Positions 1-11,883 of a stretch of 64,000 nucleotides of DNA are shown piece after piece. The notes beneath the pieces are model-generated. The model did no database searches. It saw nothing but the letters and a program-made list of their open reading frames with translations, and was not told where the DNA came from. Position 1 is the first letter of the stretch; the number at the start of each line of letters is the position of its first letter. The translations under genes were made by a program, and so were the position numbers. The DNA comes from Curvularia sp. ZM96 (Eukaryota; Ascomycota; Dothideomycetes; Pleosporales; Pleosporaceae): contig JAJGBQ010000004.1 in the NCBI GenBank assembly GCA_022457065.1, forward strand, positions 3,720,001 to 3,784,000. The letters run 5' to 3'.

Positions 1-55
1 TGGACTTGAATTTGGCAATTGACCCGGAAACAGGCTTGGAAACTGAATCAGCCAT
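1..55 (-). CDS. possible 5' end of a gene leaving the window
   Basis: The minus strand has an ATG at 53-55 in a strong context (AAA before, G after), followed by 18 open codons (MADSVSKPVSGSIAKFKS) running off the left edge. A CT-rich tract lies just upstream on that strand, as is common near fungal transcription starts. The product cannot be identified from so few residues. An alternative is a 21-codon open tail on the plus strand ending in TAA at 66-68, which would be the end of a different gene. I prefer the minus reading for its start context, but this is weak. Confidence 0.3.
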   Translation of the reverse strand, partial: MADSVSKPVSGSIAKFKS

Positions 56-613
56 TTTCAGAAAGTAACGATGGTATATGGGAGACAGTCGAGGAGGAAG
101 AGAAGCGGTTATGTGGATGATAGGCAGCTGCGCCAAGACCCACAACAAGCTGCTCAGCCCCTCTCCTCAGTTGGGCAGTCACAGCCTTGCAGTAAACACT
201 GACCGCCCACAAATCCAAGCACTGTGTCAGCACATGCGCATAATTACGTTTAAGATCGTATCATAGGCTGCGCTACAGACCGTTACTATATATACGACCT
301 CAGAAGGCATGTACGACTGCCGCGCTTCAGGTGTGCAAGGGTTGCATCACACCTACAGACATGACACAGGTACAGTCGATTTACAGGGTAATTATTGCAT
401 TTGAATCCATTATTTCGTATTACAGTAAAGCACATGGCTAAAGTGAACTCATGCGCGGAAATCGACCGCGCTTCAGCGATCCGAACACTGGCTGTCTTCT
501 GTACATTTTACAAGAAAACGATGTCGAAAGGTGGCACGTGAACAAAAAGAATCATGAAAAAAAAAGAAGTTGATAAAACGCTTTGACTTGATACATAACG
601 TGACGCTTTACGT
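56..613. other. intergenic, no gene seen
   Basis: Only short ORFs without codon structure occur here. It would hold the promoter of the minus-strand partial gene at the edge and the 3' region of the HMG-box-like gene. A run of A at 557-566 is the only low-complexity feature. Confidence 0.5.
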
Positions 614-1054
614 TCAGGCGCTGTTCTTGGGGTTCTCGGGAGCAGCTTTCCACTGTCACGTATTAGCATAGCGACAGGATGTCATGGGGTGTATGCATCG
701 CAGTCGGAGACGGCCAAAGATGCATAAAATGCAACATACCTTCTTGCCGAGCTCTTGCTGTTGTTCCTTGAAAGACAAGTCTTTGTACTCGTCACGGTGA
801 GCCTTGACTGTGATGTTGTTGGTCAGCGAACCTTATCCCCTGACGACGTCCATGTTATGTGGCAACCATGCAACAGTCGCGTCACTTGGACGCGATAAAG
901 ACGCGTCAAAACATTTGGACTTACAGTATGCTTGCATCTTGGCCATGGCATTTCGGGCGTTGTTCTTCTTTCCTGCGCGGCCACCCTTGGGCGCACTCTT
1001 CTTAACGCCGGCGCTTGCCGTCTTTGGTGTCGCAGTCTTAGTAGTGGTGGCCAT
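614..1054 (-). CDS. small HMG-box-like protein, 78 aa, three exons
   Basis: Exons are 1054-925, 807-740 and 652-614, with introns of 117 and 87 nt (donors GTAAGT and GTATGT, branch CTGAC before the first acceptor). The spliced frame is continuous and ends in TGA. The first 35 residues are Lys/Ala/Thr-rich and disordered. The rest reads like one HMG/YABBY-type box: an aromatic-basic first helix (MQAYFKAHRDEYKDLS), then FKEQQQELGKKWKAAPENP, where the conserved Trp and the Pro-Asn-Pro end are typical. The family is expected to bind DNA without strong sequence preference and act in the nucleus; that role is inferred. It is short for an HMG protein, and only part of the fold is clear. Confidence 0.72.
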
Positions 1055-1848
1055 TGTAAGTAGTTGATTCTAACTGAGATTTGGTGAATGTTGAGGCGTA
1101 TTTAGTATGATGTAGAGGACGAGTGAAGAAGAGGACGGGTAGTTGCTGTGATGGTGGAAGAGCGGGAACGTGAAGTGAAAGTTCACAAAGAGCAGGCACG
1201 GCCCTGGAACACGCTAGACGACGCTTAGCTCATCGTATACTTACTTTATAGCCTGTTCTGCTACATGCACGATCTAGATGCATGGCCAGGCGTGATTGGC
1301 GCGTTATTGTTATCTGAAACCCTTGGTAATATACGTCTCAGACACTTTGACCACAAGCGAGACACAGTGGCATAGAACGCATGACAATGCTGCAACAGTC
1401 GAGTCCCATCCATATGCTGCTTGACGATGGCTGCTTCTCGACCACCTGAACAACATCTCAATGGAAGCTGACGAGTTCCTGCTGTTCTATCGAGCGATTG
1501 GACTTGACACTGATCCAGCCGCCCAAGTCGCCCATTCTTCGATCTACAGGTCCATCAGTTTTCATATGTATATATATATATATATATATCCACACAGATA
1601 TATATGGTTATACAATGCCCCATCCTAGTGTTTCGAGACACAATGAATGCCATGCACTCGTTTGCCATTCTAAAAATAATTTCAGAGTGCCCAGTTTCTT
1701 CTACAACGTCTTGCAGAGTCGGCGAATCTCTTGAAGTCAACCAAGCTACCTGCATAATTAATGTCCCCTTGATATTCGCTCTTGCATATGGTCGCGTGAT
1801 GGTGATTTGTGTTGTAAGAATATAATTTTGCGTCTTGCTACAAACAGG
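1055..1848. other. intergenic with TA microsatellite
   Basis: This holds the upstream region of the HMG-box-like gene and the 3' region of the next minus-strand gene. No ORF here has coding character. A TA dinucleotide run lies near 1568-1590. Confidence 0.5.
1567..1590. repeat. (TA)n microsatellite
   Basis: An uninterrupted TA repeat of about 12 units is followed by CCACACAGATATATATGG. It is simple-sequence DNA, likely length-variable between strains. Confidence 0.85.
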
Positions 1849-2261
1849 CTATTGTGACGAGTCTGGGGAGGCCTCTTCTGCTATGCGACGGTGGCGAGCG
1901 TCTTGCGAGTCGGCCTTCGCAGCCCCTGTGTTCAGCACCGGTTTGTCGAAGCCACGGATACTAAACTTCCGACGACGACCGCTCGGGCGTTCGGTAAGAC
2001 TGGGAGCGCGCGGTCTAGCCTTTCCCCGAGCACGTCCACCGACAACGGGTATCTCGTGTGCGCCAGCGCGGAAGAGGTATAACAGTATGTCGTAGACGAG
2101 CAGCGCGGCCCACGGGCCGATGGCTATGAGGCCGAGGAAGAGCTAGGACTAATGAGAAATACAAACTACAACCATAGGCACGCAACGGTACTCACAAAGA
2201 TGCGCGTGATCCACGTCTCCAGCACTGCGAAGCTCTCGGGTAGAATGGAGAGAAATCCCAT
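1849..2261 (-). CDS. small single-pass membrane protein, 119 aa
   Basis: Two exons (2261-2196 and 2142-1849) are split by a 53-nt phase-0 intron with donor GTGAGT and acceptor CCTAG. The spliced frame gives 119 residues. Residues 1-22 (MGFLSILPESFAVLETWITRIF) form an amphipathic lead-in, and exon 2 opens with one hydrophobic segment of about 20 residues (LFLGLIAIGPWAALLVYDIL). The remaining 75 residues are basic and disordered, with several Arg-Arg pairs. The precise phase match and hydrophobic continuity across the splice support a real gene. I do not recognise the family. One membrane pass with a basic tail is the only structural call. Confidence 0.68.
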
Positions 2262-3209
2262 GGCGGGGAGAAGCGGAAGCTCGCGCACGACAATAACCCA
2301 CGGCCAGCTGCCGTGCCACACGCGGGAGAATCAAATAAATAGGAGACGCAACGGATTGGGATGAGGAAGATTGCCCGTCAACGGGACCAACTAGTCACTG
2401 GTAAGTATGTATAATGATGGAAGTCTAGCAGAGGGGCCGAAGACAGGGCCGCGCCACGCCACACGTGTGGATCCCGGTGGGGCGTGGCTGGAGCTCCTTC
2501 CCCATGTCATGCTAAGACTGGTAGGGCCACGATCGCCCGCCGACCCCTCAACACCAACCACTGGCCCTCGCATGCAGCTGACAGCGGCCTCAGCCCTAGA
2601 TGCAGTCCTCTCCCACGGCCCAGCAACTGATTGGATACCCTCGTTGGCATTACCTCCCAAGGCCAATGGGCATCAGATGCGCCATGCAGTGCAATGCCCG
2701 CCCCCTCCAGGCCGACGCCCTTGAGGCTCGTATGCCCCTCCACGGTGACACCGCTTACTATCTAGCTACCTGCAACCTGTCGAGTCAATCACCGCTGCGT
2801 GGCTCACTCCTGAATCATCTGATAATCGGCATCCCATCTAGAGTAGGCCCTTGACCGGCGGCCGCCCATGGAATAGGTGCTTGGCTCCCTGTGCGTACAG
2901 ACGGCTGCCTGATCCGCATTTCGTCACCGGTCACTACAGCTGTCCCAAGCCCAAGGCTGTGTCTTGTCAGATCACAACCGAACATTCTCAATTTGCATCC
3001 TTCTTGCACATTCCATCTTGATCCATCGCATCCCTCTTGGCTTGCTCATCTTCCAAGCTACCGTTTGTCCTTGCTGCTACAGCCTGCTCACCAGCCTCAC
3101 TGACTCGCCGTGACATCCACAACACCAGCAACAACAACACCAAATAATCTCGAGCTAGTTGACGGCCTCTGGCCTGCCGCATCCTCTCCTGGACAGCACA
3201 GCCCTCAAC
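2262..3209. other. intergenic / divergent promoter region
   Basis: This lies between the divergently transcribed small membrane protein and the BTB gene. The last 120 bases are C/A-rich with CAA repeats, typical of a fungal 5' UTR. Overlapping ORFs of 60-105 codons on both strands look like chance. Confidence 0.5.
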
Positions 3210-4342
3210 ATGGAAGACCTCTCATTCCTGGACACGCCTGGTGAGGGCCGCCAGGGCAACGCCATCCTCAAGGCTGTACTTATGGATGGAAGGGTTCGCC
3301 TGATTTCAGATCGAATCTGTCCGTACATATTCCTGGATACATGCCCGCTGCTGTACCACGCATTCGAGTATGGCATGCATGGCCGTCTTCAGGCCAGCAT
3401 CGAGGTTCCGTCCGAGGCTGCACTCATCTCACTGCTCCGCTACTGCTACACTGGCAACTACCTGCCACCCATGCTAGACGACGGACTCCCTCTGCTTGTT
3501 CCACATGTTGAGATGTACAAGATGGCTGAAGACTTCGACATACCCGAGCTGCAGCTCCTCGCTCATGGCAACTTCTCGTGCCACATCGAACTTGCATGCT
3601 GCCTACCTGCCCCACCACCGGATCTGGTTCAAACTATCCACTTCTTATACCGCTACTACTCTAGAAAGCAAGTGCGCCAACAGAACGGCCTTGTTGGTAC
3701 CTTTCTCAACTACATCATCTCCAAGTTCTTAGACCTTCGACTGGGTGAGAACGCAGAGTTTGTCAAAGCGGCTGCCGAGATCCCAGAGTTTTGCCAGGAC
3801 CTTTGCTGTACGAATATGGAGCGCAATTTTGATGACGCATGTAAGTCTCACAAACCTCTGTATAAACTTGGCTAACGTCAGAAGGCGCCTTCGATATCAT
3901 ACGGCTGTGTCTCGACACTATACACACCCAGCCCTACATCCCTGACCTAGCCCTCGCCCCAGAAGATGCACCGCGAAACCCGGATTATCAAAATGACGCC
4001 CATAATTTCGATCAGTTCCCGAGGAAAGTCAGGTTTCACACTGTTCCTGTTCAGGCGAGCGAGGCGCCTACAAAAGGGGGCATCAGGAACTTGATCGACT
4101 CTGCCACCACCACTCTCGTCCACCGACCCAAGATCCCACAACCTGGCACTACAGGAGGCGGCGAAGCTTCATCTTCTGACGAAGAGGACGGCTTCACCGT
4201 GGTGCGATTGCCCGAGTCGCCTGCCCCTGCTACTCCCGATATGCTCATGTCCAGCCCCGAAGTGGTTCCGACGTCTATCGCCGACATCATGGCCACCGCT
4301 CGTATCGACTACACCTCTGATGACGATTGGACTATGCTTTGA
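3210..4342 (+). CDS. BTB/POZ domain protein, 362 aa
   Basis: Exon 1 is 3210-3840 and exon 2 is 3885-4342. The intron is only 44 nt (GTAAGT, branch CTAAC, acceptor AAG at 3884); using the earlier CAG at 3881 would create an immediate stop. The start is the ATG at 3210 after a CAAC context. Residues 15-110 resemble a BTB fold: an exposed strand (LISDRICPYIFLDTCP), a helix with YHAFEYGMHGRL, then EAALISLLRYCYTGNY, followed by a VEMYKMAEDFDIPELQLLA segment as in fungal BTB proteins. The C-terminal 130 residues are acidic and disordered (SSSDEEDGFTVVRLPE). BTB domains dimerise or act as Cullin-3 adaptors; which applies here is unknown. No MATH, Kelch or zinc-finger partner domain is present. Confidence 0.85.
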
Positions 4343-6343
4343 GACCGACAGCAAACACTCCTTGCATTGTGACCTCAACTGAATGTTGGCCATGAAAGAA
4401 GTCATTGTTGTTTTATTGAGATTGATATTTGGCTGGCGTTGTGAATGATACCACAAGGAAAAAAAATAGGTATATGTATATGATAGGACGATTTTTTATT
4501 TATTTTCTTCGACGTGGCATGGAAATACTAGGGCTTATATTAGAATGCGTCGCTTCTACTGCACAGCAGCAGCAGCGCTTCAGCTCCTCTATCTAAAACT
4601 TGAAAAGAAATAAAAGCGATATTTGTAACTGTTTTATATTCTAGAGTTCGATATGGTTCGCCTTTAGCGATCAGCGCTTCAAATCTACCACTTCGAATAA
4701 AAAAGTTGAGTAGGATCCAGCTAAAGATAATTCATGCTTTACTTTTAAATAAGCGCTCGCAATCGAACCCAGTGATTTTAACACAGGGCTTCAGCTTTGA
4801 GGCTTCCATACTCTGACTCAAATTAAAACTTGGTATAGCATGAGAATATAACTCAGACTTCACCAATGATACCAACTCTATTGGGCAGCAGCAACAAGAT
4901 GCTTGAATTACGGTTGCGACGAGACCACGCAGCACCCCATAGTGTAGCGAATACTAGCTTTCTACAAAAGCGCTTTATCCCCCCATCTCACTCACTCACT
5001 CACTCACTATGCCGTTCCACAAACTCTTCCCATCAAGACCGAACCCCCGACCGAAACACCCTCCCCCACACCACCCACCGTAGAACCACACTCTCACTAT
5101 ACTACACGACCACCCACCCAGACGAACGCCTGCCGTGGCATCCCCAACCAGCCAGCCTATCGTCGTACACCCCACGCCGAGGAAGCAGTTCAGCTGCCAC
5201 AATAGCTACGATAGCTCAGCCAGATACGCACGTCACGCGCGTCATCGCTGCGCGAAGGCCAAGATAACCACGTTCTTCTGCGCTCTACAACGGCACCGAT
5301 ATGTCAAGCCTATCATACAGGCACTCATCAGTGCCCTCATGGATATCACCGCCACCGCCAGGAAACGTGTCCGCTGTGTTGCGCGGCTACGACACCAGTG
5401 CATGCGCAGCCTCGGGCTCAGTGTGGCGCTTGGACATGCGCAGAGAATAAACTGCGCAGAATTGGAGGAGCAAGGTAGGGTACCAAGCGGGTAAAGCGCG
5501 CCTTTTGCGGACGGAAAAGGGGCCTCAACAGATGGTAGCATTGCGCATGTCAGGCAGATGTGTCAGACGAGGATTCATCAACTGCTTGCTGGGACGGCTT
5601 AAAGAAAAATCCGAATAGAGCAGTTAGTAGAGTACAAGGCCATTTTTCATAAGCAGCTGTCCTTCATATGATATTTCAGTTCTCTTCTCTTTTCTTTGCC
5701 CTTGGATTACCTGGTTGGAAGAGCAGCACAGTTAGCAGAATCCAGCACCAGAGGGAGCAGTCTCAATCTGAATCTGGTCTTGGTGGCCTAGTGGAGAGGT
5801 GGACACGGGTAGTGAATCAGATACCGAATTTCCTTCTCGCTATAGTGGGGAACCTGCAGAATAGGGCCGTGGGATATTGTACATGATAAAAAGCCATACG
5901 GTCCATAAAGAGCAAGATCAAAGGGGTGTCCATGTACATTAAGGGTCCTTTTTCAGCGATTTAAAAACCAGAGCAGTGGGAGACATTTTCGAAAAAGACG
6001 AGACCCCTTGTGCCAGATATCGTGCGGAGACGATATCGCGCTAGAGAACAGATACATGAAAAATCCAAGGCCAGGGGTTTGGTAAGGTACAGAATCAGTC
6101 TCGTCGGGCTCATGCAGCACAATCATGCCCCCGGATATCCTCAGGCTCCATTATCGTATAATCCATGTCCACAGGTGGAAGCCTCGGAGTGTCAATTTGA
6201 ATGAAAAGGAAAAGAAAAGGAAATCTCAGGCACCACAAAAGGCTTACTGAATCGGTGTCAGTAGATGCGCCGAATCACGACGCCAAAGCGGAACCTGATT
6301 TGTTCGACATACGTTGCCAGTCATGCTCTCGTTACCACCGGGT
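4343..6343. other. intergenic with AT-rich block and CACT microsatellite
   Basis: About 2 kb separate the BTB gene from the SR-protein gene, which ends at 6344. Bases 4440-4860 are clearly AT-rich compared with the surroundings and hold no ORF. A short CTCA tandem repeat lies at 4986-5008. An ORF at 5009-5494 is broken by TAG at 5081 and has no recognisable product. The part nearest 6344 is probably the 3' UTR of the SR gene. Confidence 0.5.
4986..5008 (+). repeat. (CTCA)n microsatellite
   Basis: Five to six tandem tetranucleotide units immediately precede a C-rich stretch. It is low-complexity DNA outside any supported gene. Confidence 0.75.
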
Positions 6344-7661
6344 CTAGTAACGACCACGGGGTGGGTAGTCGGCTGGCGGGGCGTCGTAAGGAGGACGGCC
6401 TCCGGGACTACGGGGACGAGCACCACGTGGGGAGGGTGGTCGTCCTCCATCGTAAGGGCGCCCGTGGCCGTTCATGTAAGGGTCATCGTAGCGACGGGGT
6501 GGAGGACCGGCCCTAGCATCATAAGGATCGTCAGGGTAACGCGCGCGCGGTGGGCCATACTCATCAGGCATGCGACCACGAGGCGGGGAACGTCCATAAC
6601 CTCCATCACGCCTGTCATAGAATTCGCGAGGTGGGGTGCGTCGGCGATAGTCATCGCGGCGAGGGCTATAGCCGCGAGGGGGGCCACGACGGTCATAGTA
6701 GTCGTCGTATGGCCCAGGTGGGTAGCCACGGCGTCCCATAGGGGAGCGTGATCGGTATCTGTCACGGCCTCGGTCATCGGGACCACCAGGTCCTCCATAA
6801 GGAGCCCTAGGCTTGAAAGGTGGAGGTGGGGGAGGATCGGAAACGTCTTGAATACAGGAAACTTCCTGTCCCTTGAACTCACGGCGATCCAGTTTCTCCA
6901 CTGCGGCTTTCAGATCGGCGGCCGTCTCGTACTCGACGAATCTTGGTTGGGTTAGCCTAGCCTCGCGAGGTGTTACTGCGGCACACTCACCCAGTGCCGT
7001 CGCGCTCACGACCAACTTCAGAATAAACGACGTCCAATCCAGATTGACGGGCAAAGTCTTTCAGGTCCTATACATTCCAAGTTAGGCGAGGTCCAAATCC
7101 AGAATGTAGAACGGGAAGCACGCAATAATAAAGCCATAAGGGGTCCGGGAATGGTACGTTGACCTTAACAGGGAACGGGGAAAATCCAATAATCGGGGAG
7201 TCTGACCTGCCAGCTGGTCTCTACCGGAAGATTCGAAATTCTCATGCGGTATGGCGTACGCCTAGGACGCGGGGGGACACGCTCGTGTGGGGTAAAGTTC
7301 TCGTTGCGCGCGCGCGAGCCACGAGCGAACTGGACAATGAGACGCTCGCCCATGAAATCGGAACCATCTTGTTAAATGTTAGGAAGAGGTGCCTAGAGAT
7401 TGGGTGCGATACGACTACGTACGGAAAGCTATGCAGGAATTAGCGGGTATTCAATCTACCAAGCGGTGTATAAGGCTTACCAGGAACGACGTCACGAGCA
7501 TCCATGGCGTCCTTGTACTCGATGAAGCCGAAGCCATTCATCAGCTTGATCTCAGTGATTTCGCCGGTGCCGTGAGTCTGAAAATGCCCTTCGACGTCTG
7601 CCTTGGTGGCATTACGGGGAAGGTTGCCTAGGTAAAGGCGCGTGGATGAAACCTCGGTCAT
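6344..7661 (-). CDS. SR-family splicing factor, two RRMs (Srp2-like), 338 aa
   Basis: Four exons: 7661-7481, 7367-7207, 7067-6991 and 6941-6344; all joins keep phase. RRM1 has RNP2 LYLGNLP (residues 9-15) and RNP1 GFGFIEYK (43-50). RRM2 carries SWQDLKD (residues 112-118), the heptapeptide signature of the pseudo-RRM of SR proteins; it is encoded across the exon 2/3 boundary. After residue about 185 the protein is an Arg/Gly/Pro/Tyr/Asp-rich tail with many RSRSP, PRG and YDRR units rather than long pure RS repeats. SR proteins bind exonic enhancers and recruit the spliceosome in the nucleus. The 112-, 139- and 49-nt introns make regulated splicing of its own transcript possible, but nothing in the sequence proves it. 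Confidence 0.93.
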
Positions 7662-8524
7662 GGTGATAATGGTTGCTGCAGAGATTTGATCCTAAGGATG
7701 ACCTAGTCTGGATGAAATGGTGAGCACGTATCCATGAGCAAACAGGAAGCCAGCGAAGGAGTGCGCATCGCGCCTGCCGGACATCGGGAGGCTCCGTTTC
7801 CGACGCGACACCGGGAAACCAGCGTCCAGCTATGCGCGCAACTACGGGAACCAGATGATCGCGCGAGGAATGGCCAGAGGATATAATGCAGGCAACTAGT
7901 CGTACCTTGGAGATAGATGGGAGGCGTTAGCTGTGGATGGCTGTGAAGAACCTGAGCGCTCAAGAGCCTGGAAAGAGCCTGTTGAGTGAAGCTGCTTGCG
8001 CACTCGGATCTGAGGAGTGAAATTGGTTAGCCTGGTGTCGCGGCACTGCTCAAGAAACAGAAAAGAATGCCGAGGAGATATTGATGCGGCAGGCCCCGGC
8101 GAGAGGTTGTTGGGTGGAGAGTGACGAAGGGCGCTGAGACGAAGTTGGCCCAACGCCTCACTTGGCTAAGCTGGAGCACGGACGTCATCACGTGCCTCAC
8201 TGTCGATGCGCACGGACGCGCTTGGCCGAGGCTACCACTAAGATGTAACCCTCACTCAAGTAAATGGGCCATTACATGCAGTGAACTGAGCTGAACACGC
8301 ATGACAGCCATGTATTCACGAAAATCAATTGCTCGGCAGGTAAATGCCGCCACTCCTGTGCCTCGATTCCTGTCGGCAATCCTCACTTGGGCAGCAACAA
8401 CAATTGGGCTAGCCACTAATACATACACATGTGATCACTCCTAATATACACGCCTACCCATGGCTCACTTCGCCGATGAAGATGCCCAGGTTGGGTAGGC
8501 ATAGAGATTACTAGACGTCACTGT
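7662..8524. other. intergenic, no gene seen
   Basis: This is the promoter and probable 5' UTR of the SR-protein gene, plus the 3' region of the ETF-QO gene. ORFs of up to 86 codons on the minus strand lack coding features. Confidence 0.5.
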
Positions 8525-10461
8525 CTAAGTCAGGACGTACTTGGGTCCCTCACCACCCTGGGGGGTCTGCCAGTTGATGTCCTGACTAGGTACTTTGATA
8601 TCGCAGGTTTTGCAGTGGACGCAACTAAAACGGTCAGCCGGCCTGTACGCACTCTAGATATTTTGCGTACTTACTTCTGAGCGTTGATCTGAAATCGGAC
8701 ACCCAACTCCTTGGTGTCATCTTCGACGTATTCATAAACACCTGCAGGGCAGAAGCGGTTCTCAACGCCCTTGTACTTGGGCCACTCCTTCTTGGCATGC
8801 GCATCAAGGTCCTTTACTTGGAGATGGCATGGCTGGTCTTCTTCGTGGTTTGTGCCGCTACGGCTGACGCTGGTCAAAATGTCGAAGCTTATCTTGCCGT
8901 CAGGCTTAGGGTACTCGATTTTCTGGCACTCGTCTGCAGGCTTGGTCGCTGCATGGTCAGGCTTACCATGCTTCAGCGTCCAGGGCGCTTTGCCCCGGAG
9001 GACATACGCTTCCAATCCCGAGTACATGATACCTCCGTACACACCGAGGGGGGTATGAAACGCTGGCCGCATGTTTCGCACCGTCTTCAACTCTGACCAG
9101 ATTGGTGACTTGCGCATCTTGTCTTCATAATCGTACAAGAATACAGTGCCACCTTCTGAGTTGGCTTGGAGAGCATCCCAAGTCGCCTCGGCGGCCAACA
9201 TTCCCGATCTCATCGCATTATGGGTGCCCTTGATTTTTGGCAGATTAAGCAACCCCGCTGCATCTCCAAGAAGGGCGCCTCCAGGAAAAGCAAGCTTGGG
9301 GATAGACTGGAAGCCGCCCTCAATCAATGTCCTTGCTCCGTAGGAGATACATTTGCCACCTTCCAATACGTCCTTGTAGTACGGATGATGCTTCATCTTC
9401 TGAAATTCACCATAAGGCGCCAGCCATGGGTTCGGGTAGTCGAGTCCAACTACAAGGCCAATACTGACCAGATTGTCACCGAAATGATACATCCAGGCGC
9501 CTCCATAGGTATCCTTGGGAAGTGGGTAGCCCATGGAATGCACGACAAGCCCAGACTTGAACTTCTCGGGCTGCACCTCCCAGACCTCTTTGATGCCGAG
9601 ACCGTAGGTTTGATGCTGGCTGTCCCGCCTCAGGTCGTACTTCTTAATGACCTGCTTCGACAAGCTGCCGTGGCAGCCTTCACCGAGTAGTGTAACACGA
9701 GCGTGGAATTCCATTCCTCGCTCAAAGGAATCCTTGGGCTTTCCCTCTCGCGATATACCGAGATCATTGGTGGCTACACCGCGTACAACCCCCTCGTGAT
9801 TATAGAGTATTTCGGACGCGGCAAATCCAGGATAAATTTCTACACCAACTTCCTCTGCTCGTTCTCCGAGCCACTTGACCATTTGGTTCAAGCTAATGAT
9901 GAAGTTGCCATGGTTGTTCATCTGCGGTGGCTTCGGAAGGGGAATAGCGCGGTTCTTGGTCATAAAATACATGTGGTCCTCCTTCGCAGGTGTGATATCG
10001 GCAAAGCGGTTCAGGTTATCCTCGGACCTCCAGTCTGGTAGCAGTTCGTCAAGCGCACTAGGCTCAATAACATTGCCCGAGACAATATGATCACCCAACT
10101 CTCCGGCCTTCTCCAGAACCAAGACCCTAAAATCTTCATTGCCTGCCGCTGTCGCAAGCTGCTTTAGCTTGATTGCAGCCGACAGACCGGCCGGACCTCC
10201 GCCTACAATGAGTACGTCAACCTCGTCGGCTTCACGCTCTATCGATTTCGGGTCGAATGTATCGTCGACGGCGGCGAGCCGTGTGCGTAGTGATGTGGAG
10301 AGAGGTCTTCTTTGGCCGGCAATCCGGAGCGCTGGGCGGTAGAGTCCTGAGGCACTCTGTATCCGCGATACACATGCAAATGGTCGTGTCGCTATGCGTG
10401 TGGATCGCGGAGCCGTGAGCAACCGTCGTGTTATGGACGCGGGGATCGACCGTGTAGCCAT
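8525..10461 (-). CDS. electron transfer flavoprotein-ubiquinone oxidoreductase, mitochondrial, 628 aa
   Basis: Exon 1 is 10461-8675 and exon 2 is 8624-8525, joined across a 50-nt intron within the Asn codon of INAQNCVHC. The enzyme passes electrons from ETF (fatty-acid and amino-acid oxidation) to ubiquinone at the inner mitochondrial membrane. Seen here: an Arg/Ser-rich presequence of about 65 residues, the FAD-binding GGGPAGLSAA motif at residues 87-96, the family block GAWMYHFGDNLVSIGLVVGL, and a second FAD motif GGALLGDAAGLLNLPKIKG. The C-terminal 4Fe-4S ligands are in FCPAGVYEY and, across the intron, CVHCKTCDIK. I chose the ATG at 10461 (ACA before, G after). An in-frame ATG at 10482 and a longer ORF to 10668 exist, but the extra residues do not look like a targeting signal. 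Confidence 0.96.
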
Positions 10462-11883
10462 TGTGGCGTTCTGGACAGACATGAATGCTGATGGATGCAG
10501 AGAATGCAAGAGCGAGAGAACAGCCAAGATACCAAAGTCTCCGCGGGTTCGTGACTGACCGCACTCCACAAGTGCAATTGGACAGCTCTCAACCGTCAGG
10601 ATTGCGGCAAAAGAAAAGTTTCCCCAACGGCGCCGTTCTTGACCAGACCTCGAAATGACGATATCCAAAAGTCGGAGCCGAGGCTAGAGGCTAGGTGCGG
10701 GATTGTATTGGCGGACATGCTATTGGTCGGCGCTTCCATCCCTCCTTCGCTCCTTCGCTCCGCGCTCTGCATTCTGCACCTGTCAAGGCCCGTTGGTCTG
10801 ACAGCCATCAGCATTCCCGTAACGCACGACATACCTTGGACTCTGAGGCTGACACGCGCAGGCACAGAGTACAGCCTCCAGGGTCCCCGTGTGGCCTGTG
10901 GTTGCTAACAAAAGCTGAGACGCTACTACGCGCTGGACGAGTCATCGGACCACTGTCGACTCTATCGTTGCCTGCAACATCGACCAGCTCCGGACCAGAA
11001 GCTCTTGAATCATCGCACTGCTACAAATTCTATGAGCGAGGATTTTCCAATTGTTTTGACACACCACGCATATGCATTGCGTGCCCATCTTCCGTCTTCC
11101 AGCAGAGGTGGAAAACAATAGAGCCCATTGTATCGCGGACGCTAGTACAGAACGCATGAAGAAAAGGTAATAGATTGCAGCCTGGTTAACATAGAAAACA
11201 TGTGGCGTTCGTCTAGACCAGCTTTTGCAAAGCGATTGGGGGTTTCTTCCTATGTAACGGGCGCATCTCGGTGGGGCTGAATCGCAGCTGGTTTCAGGCC
11301 TGCGCAAGGCGGCGAACCTCAGTCATATGTCAAACTTCAAACTTATGCGTTTAGGAAGGTATTTCTCCGCGTACACCCCCCCTTGGCCTGTCTGCAACAA
11401 GCTCTCAAACTGTACACGTTCGATTTCTAGAGCGGTTTCTTGCATGACGACGACTTCCCCGGCATGAAGCGTGCATCCCGCTTTTCATCCGCAATTCCAA
11501 CTTCTGCTTCATGCGTTTGATTCGACCGTTTATGGAGAATTATGGGTCCGATCGACTTGACCTCGTTGAAGCCTGGCCCTTTCAAGGCATCCTCCAACGG
11601 CGCATGTGTGATGTGCTCGGAACCGATGAACGTCCAAGTCAACAAACGCGGCTTGTTCTATGTTAGGCACTTCGCAGTCTGGGGGGCTGACAGGCGCATA
11701 AAGCCAAGTTCCTATATAATTCAATCCCTCTAGAAGGATAGAACGGCACGCTCATCTTCCAAACTTTCCTATCATTCTTTGGTGCAGAGCACTATCTATT
11801 CACTTCTACTTTCAAGAGCTGTGCTCATTTACGTTTCGACACATCTCGTTTCAATCTTTCAACTTTAACTAGATACCGTCACT
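10462..11883. other. intergenic, no gene seen
   Basis: This divergent region lies between the ETF-QO and secreted-repeat-protein genes. ORFs of up to 154 codons (10695-11159) show no domain or splice structure. The final 170 bases look like a promoter and 5' UTR, with a TATA-like box and CT-rich tracts. Confidence 0.5.
11713..11719 (+). promoter_or_regulatory. TATA-like box upstream of secreted repeat protein
   Basis: TATATAA lies 165 bp before the ATG at 11884, followed by pyrimidine-rich sequence (TTCCAAACTTTCCTATCATT). The position fits a core promoter with a 5' UTR of about 100-130 nt. No transcript evidence is available. Confidence 0.3.

Noticed and set aside
3..68. Plus-strand C-terminal tail ending in TAA at 66-68
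   Set aside because: It is open and plausible, but the opposite-strand ATG in a strong context with an upstream CT tract is slightly better supported; neither is firm.
5009..5494. Plus-strand frame of about 160 codons (MPFHKLF...) after a CACT repeat
   Set aside because: TAG at 5081 breaks it, no intron removes the stop with good sites, and the product looks random.
10462..10668. N-terminal extension of ETF-QO upstream of 10461
   Set aside because: The 69 extra residues do not resemble a mitochondrial presequence, while the ATG at 10461 starts a textbook one in a better context.
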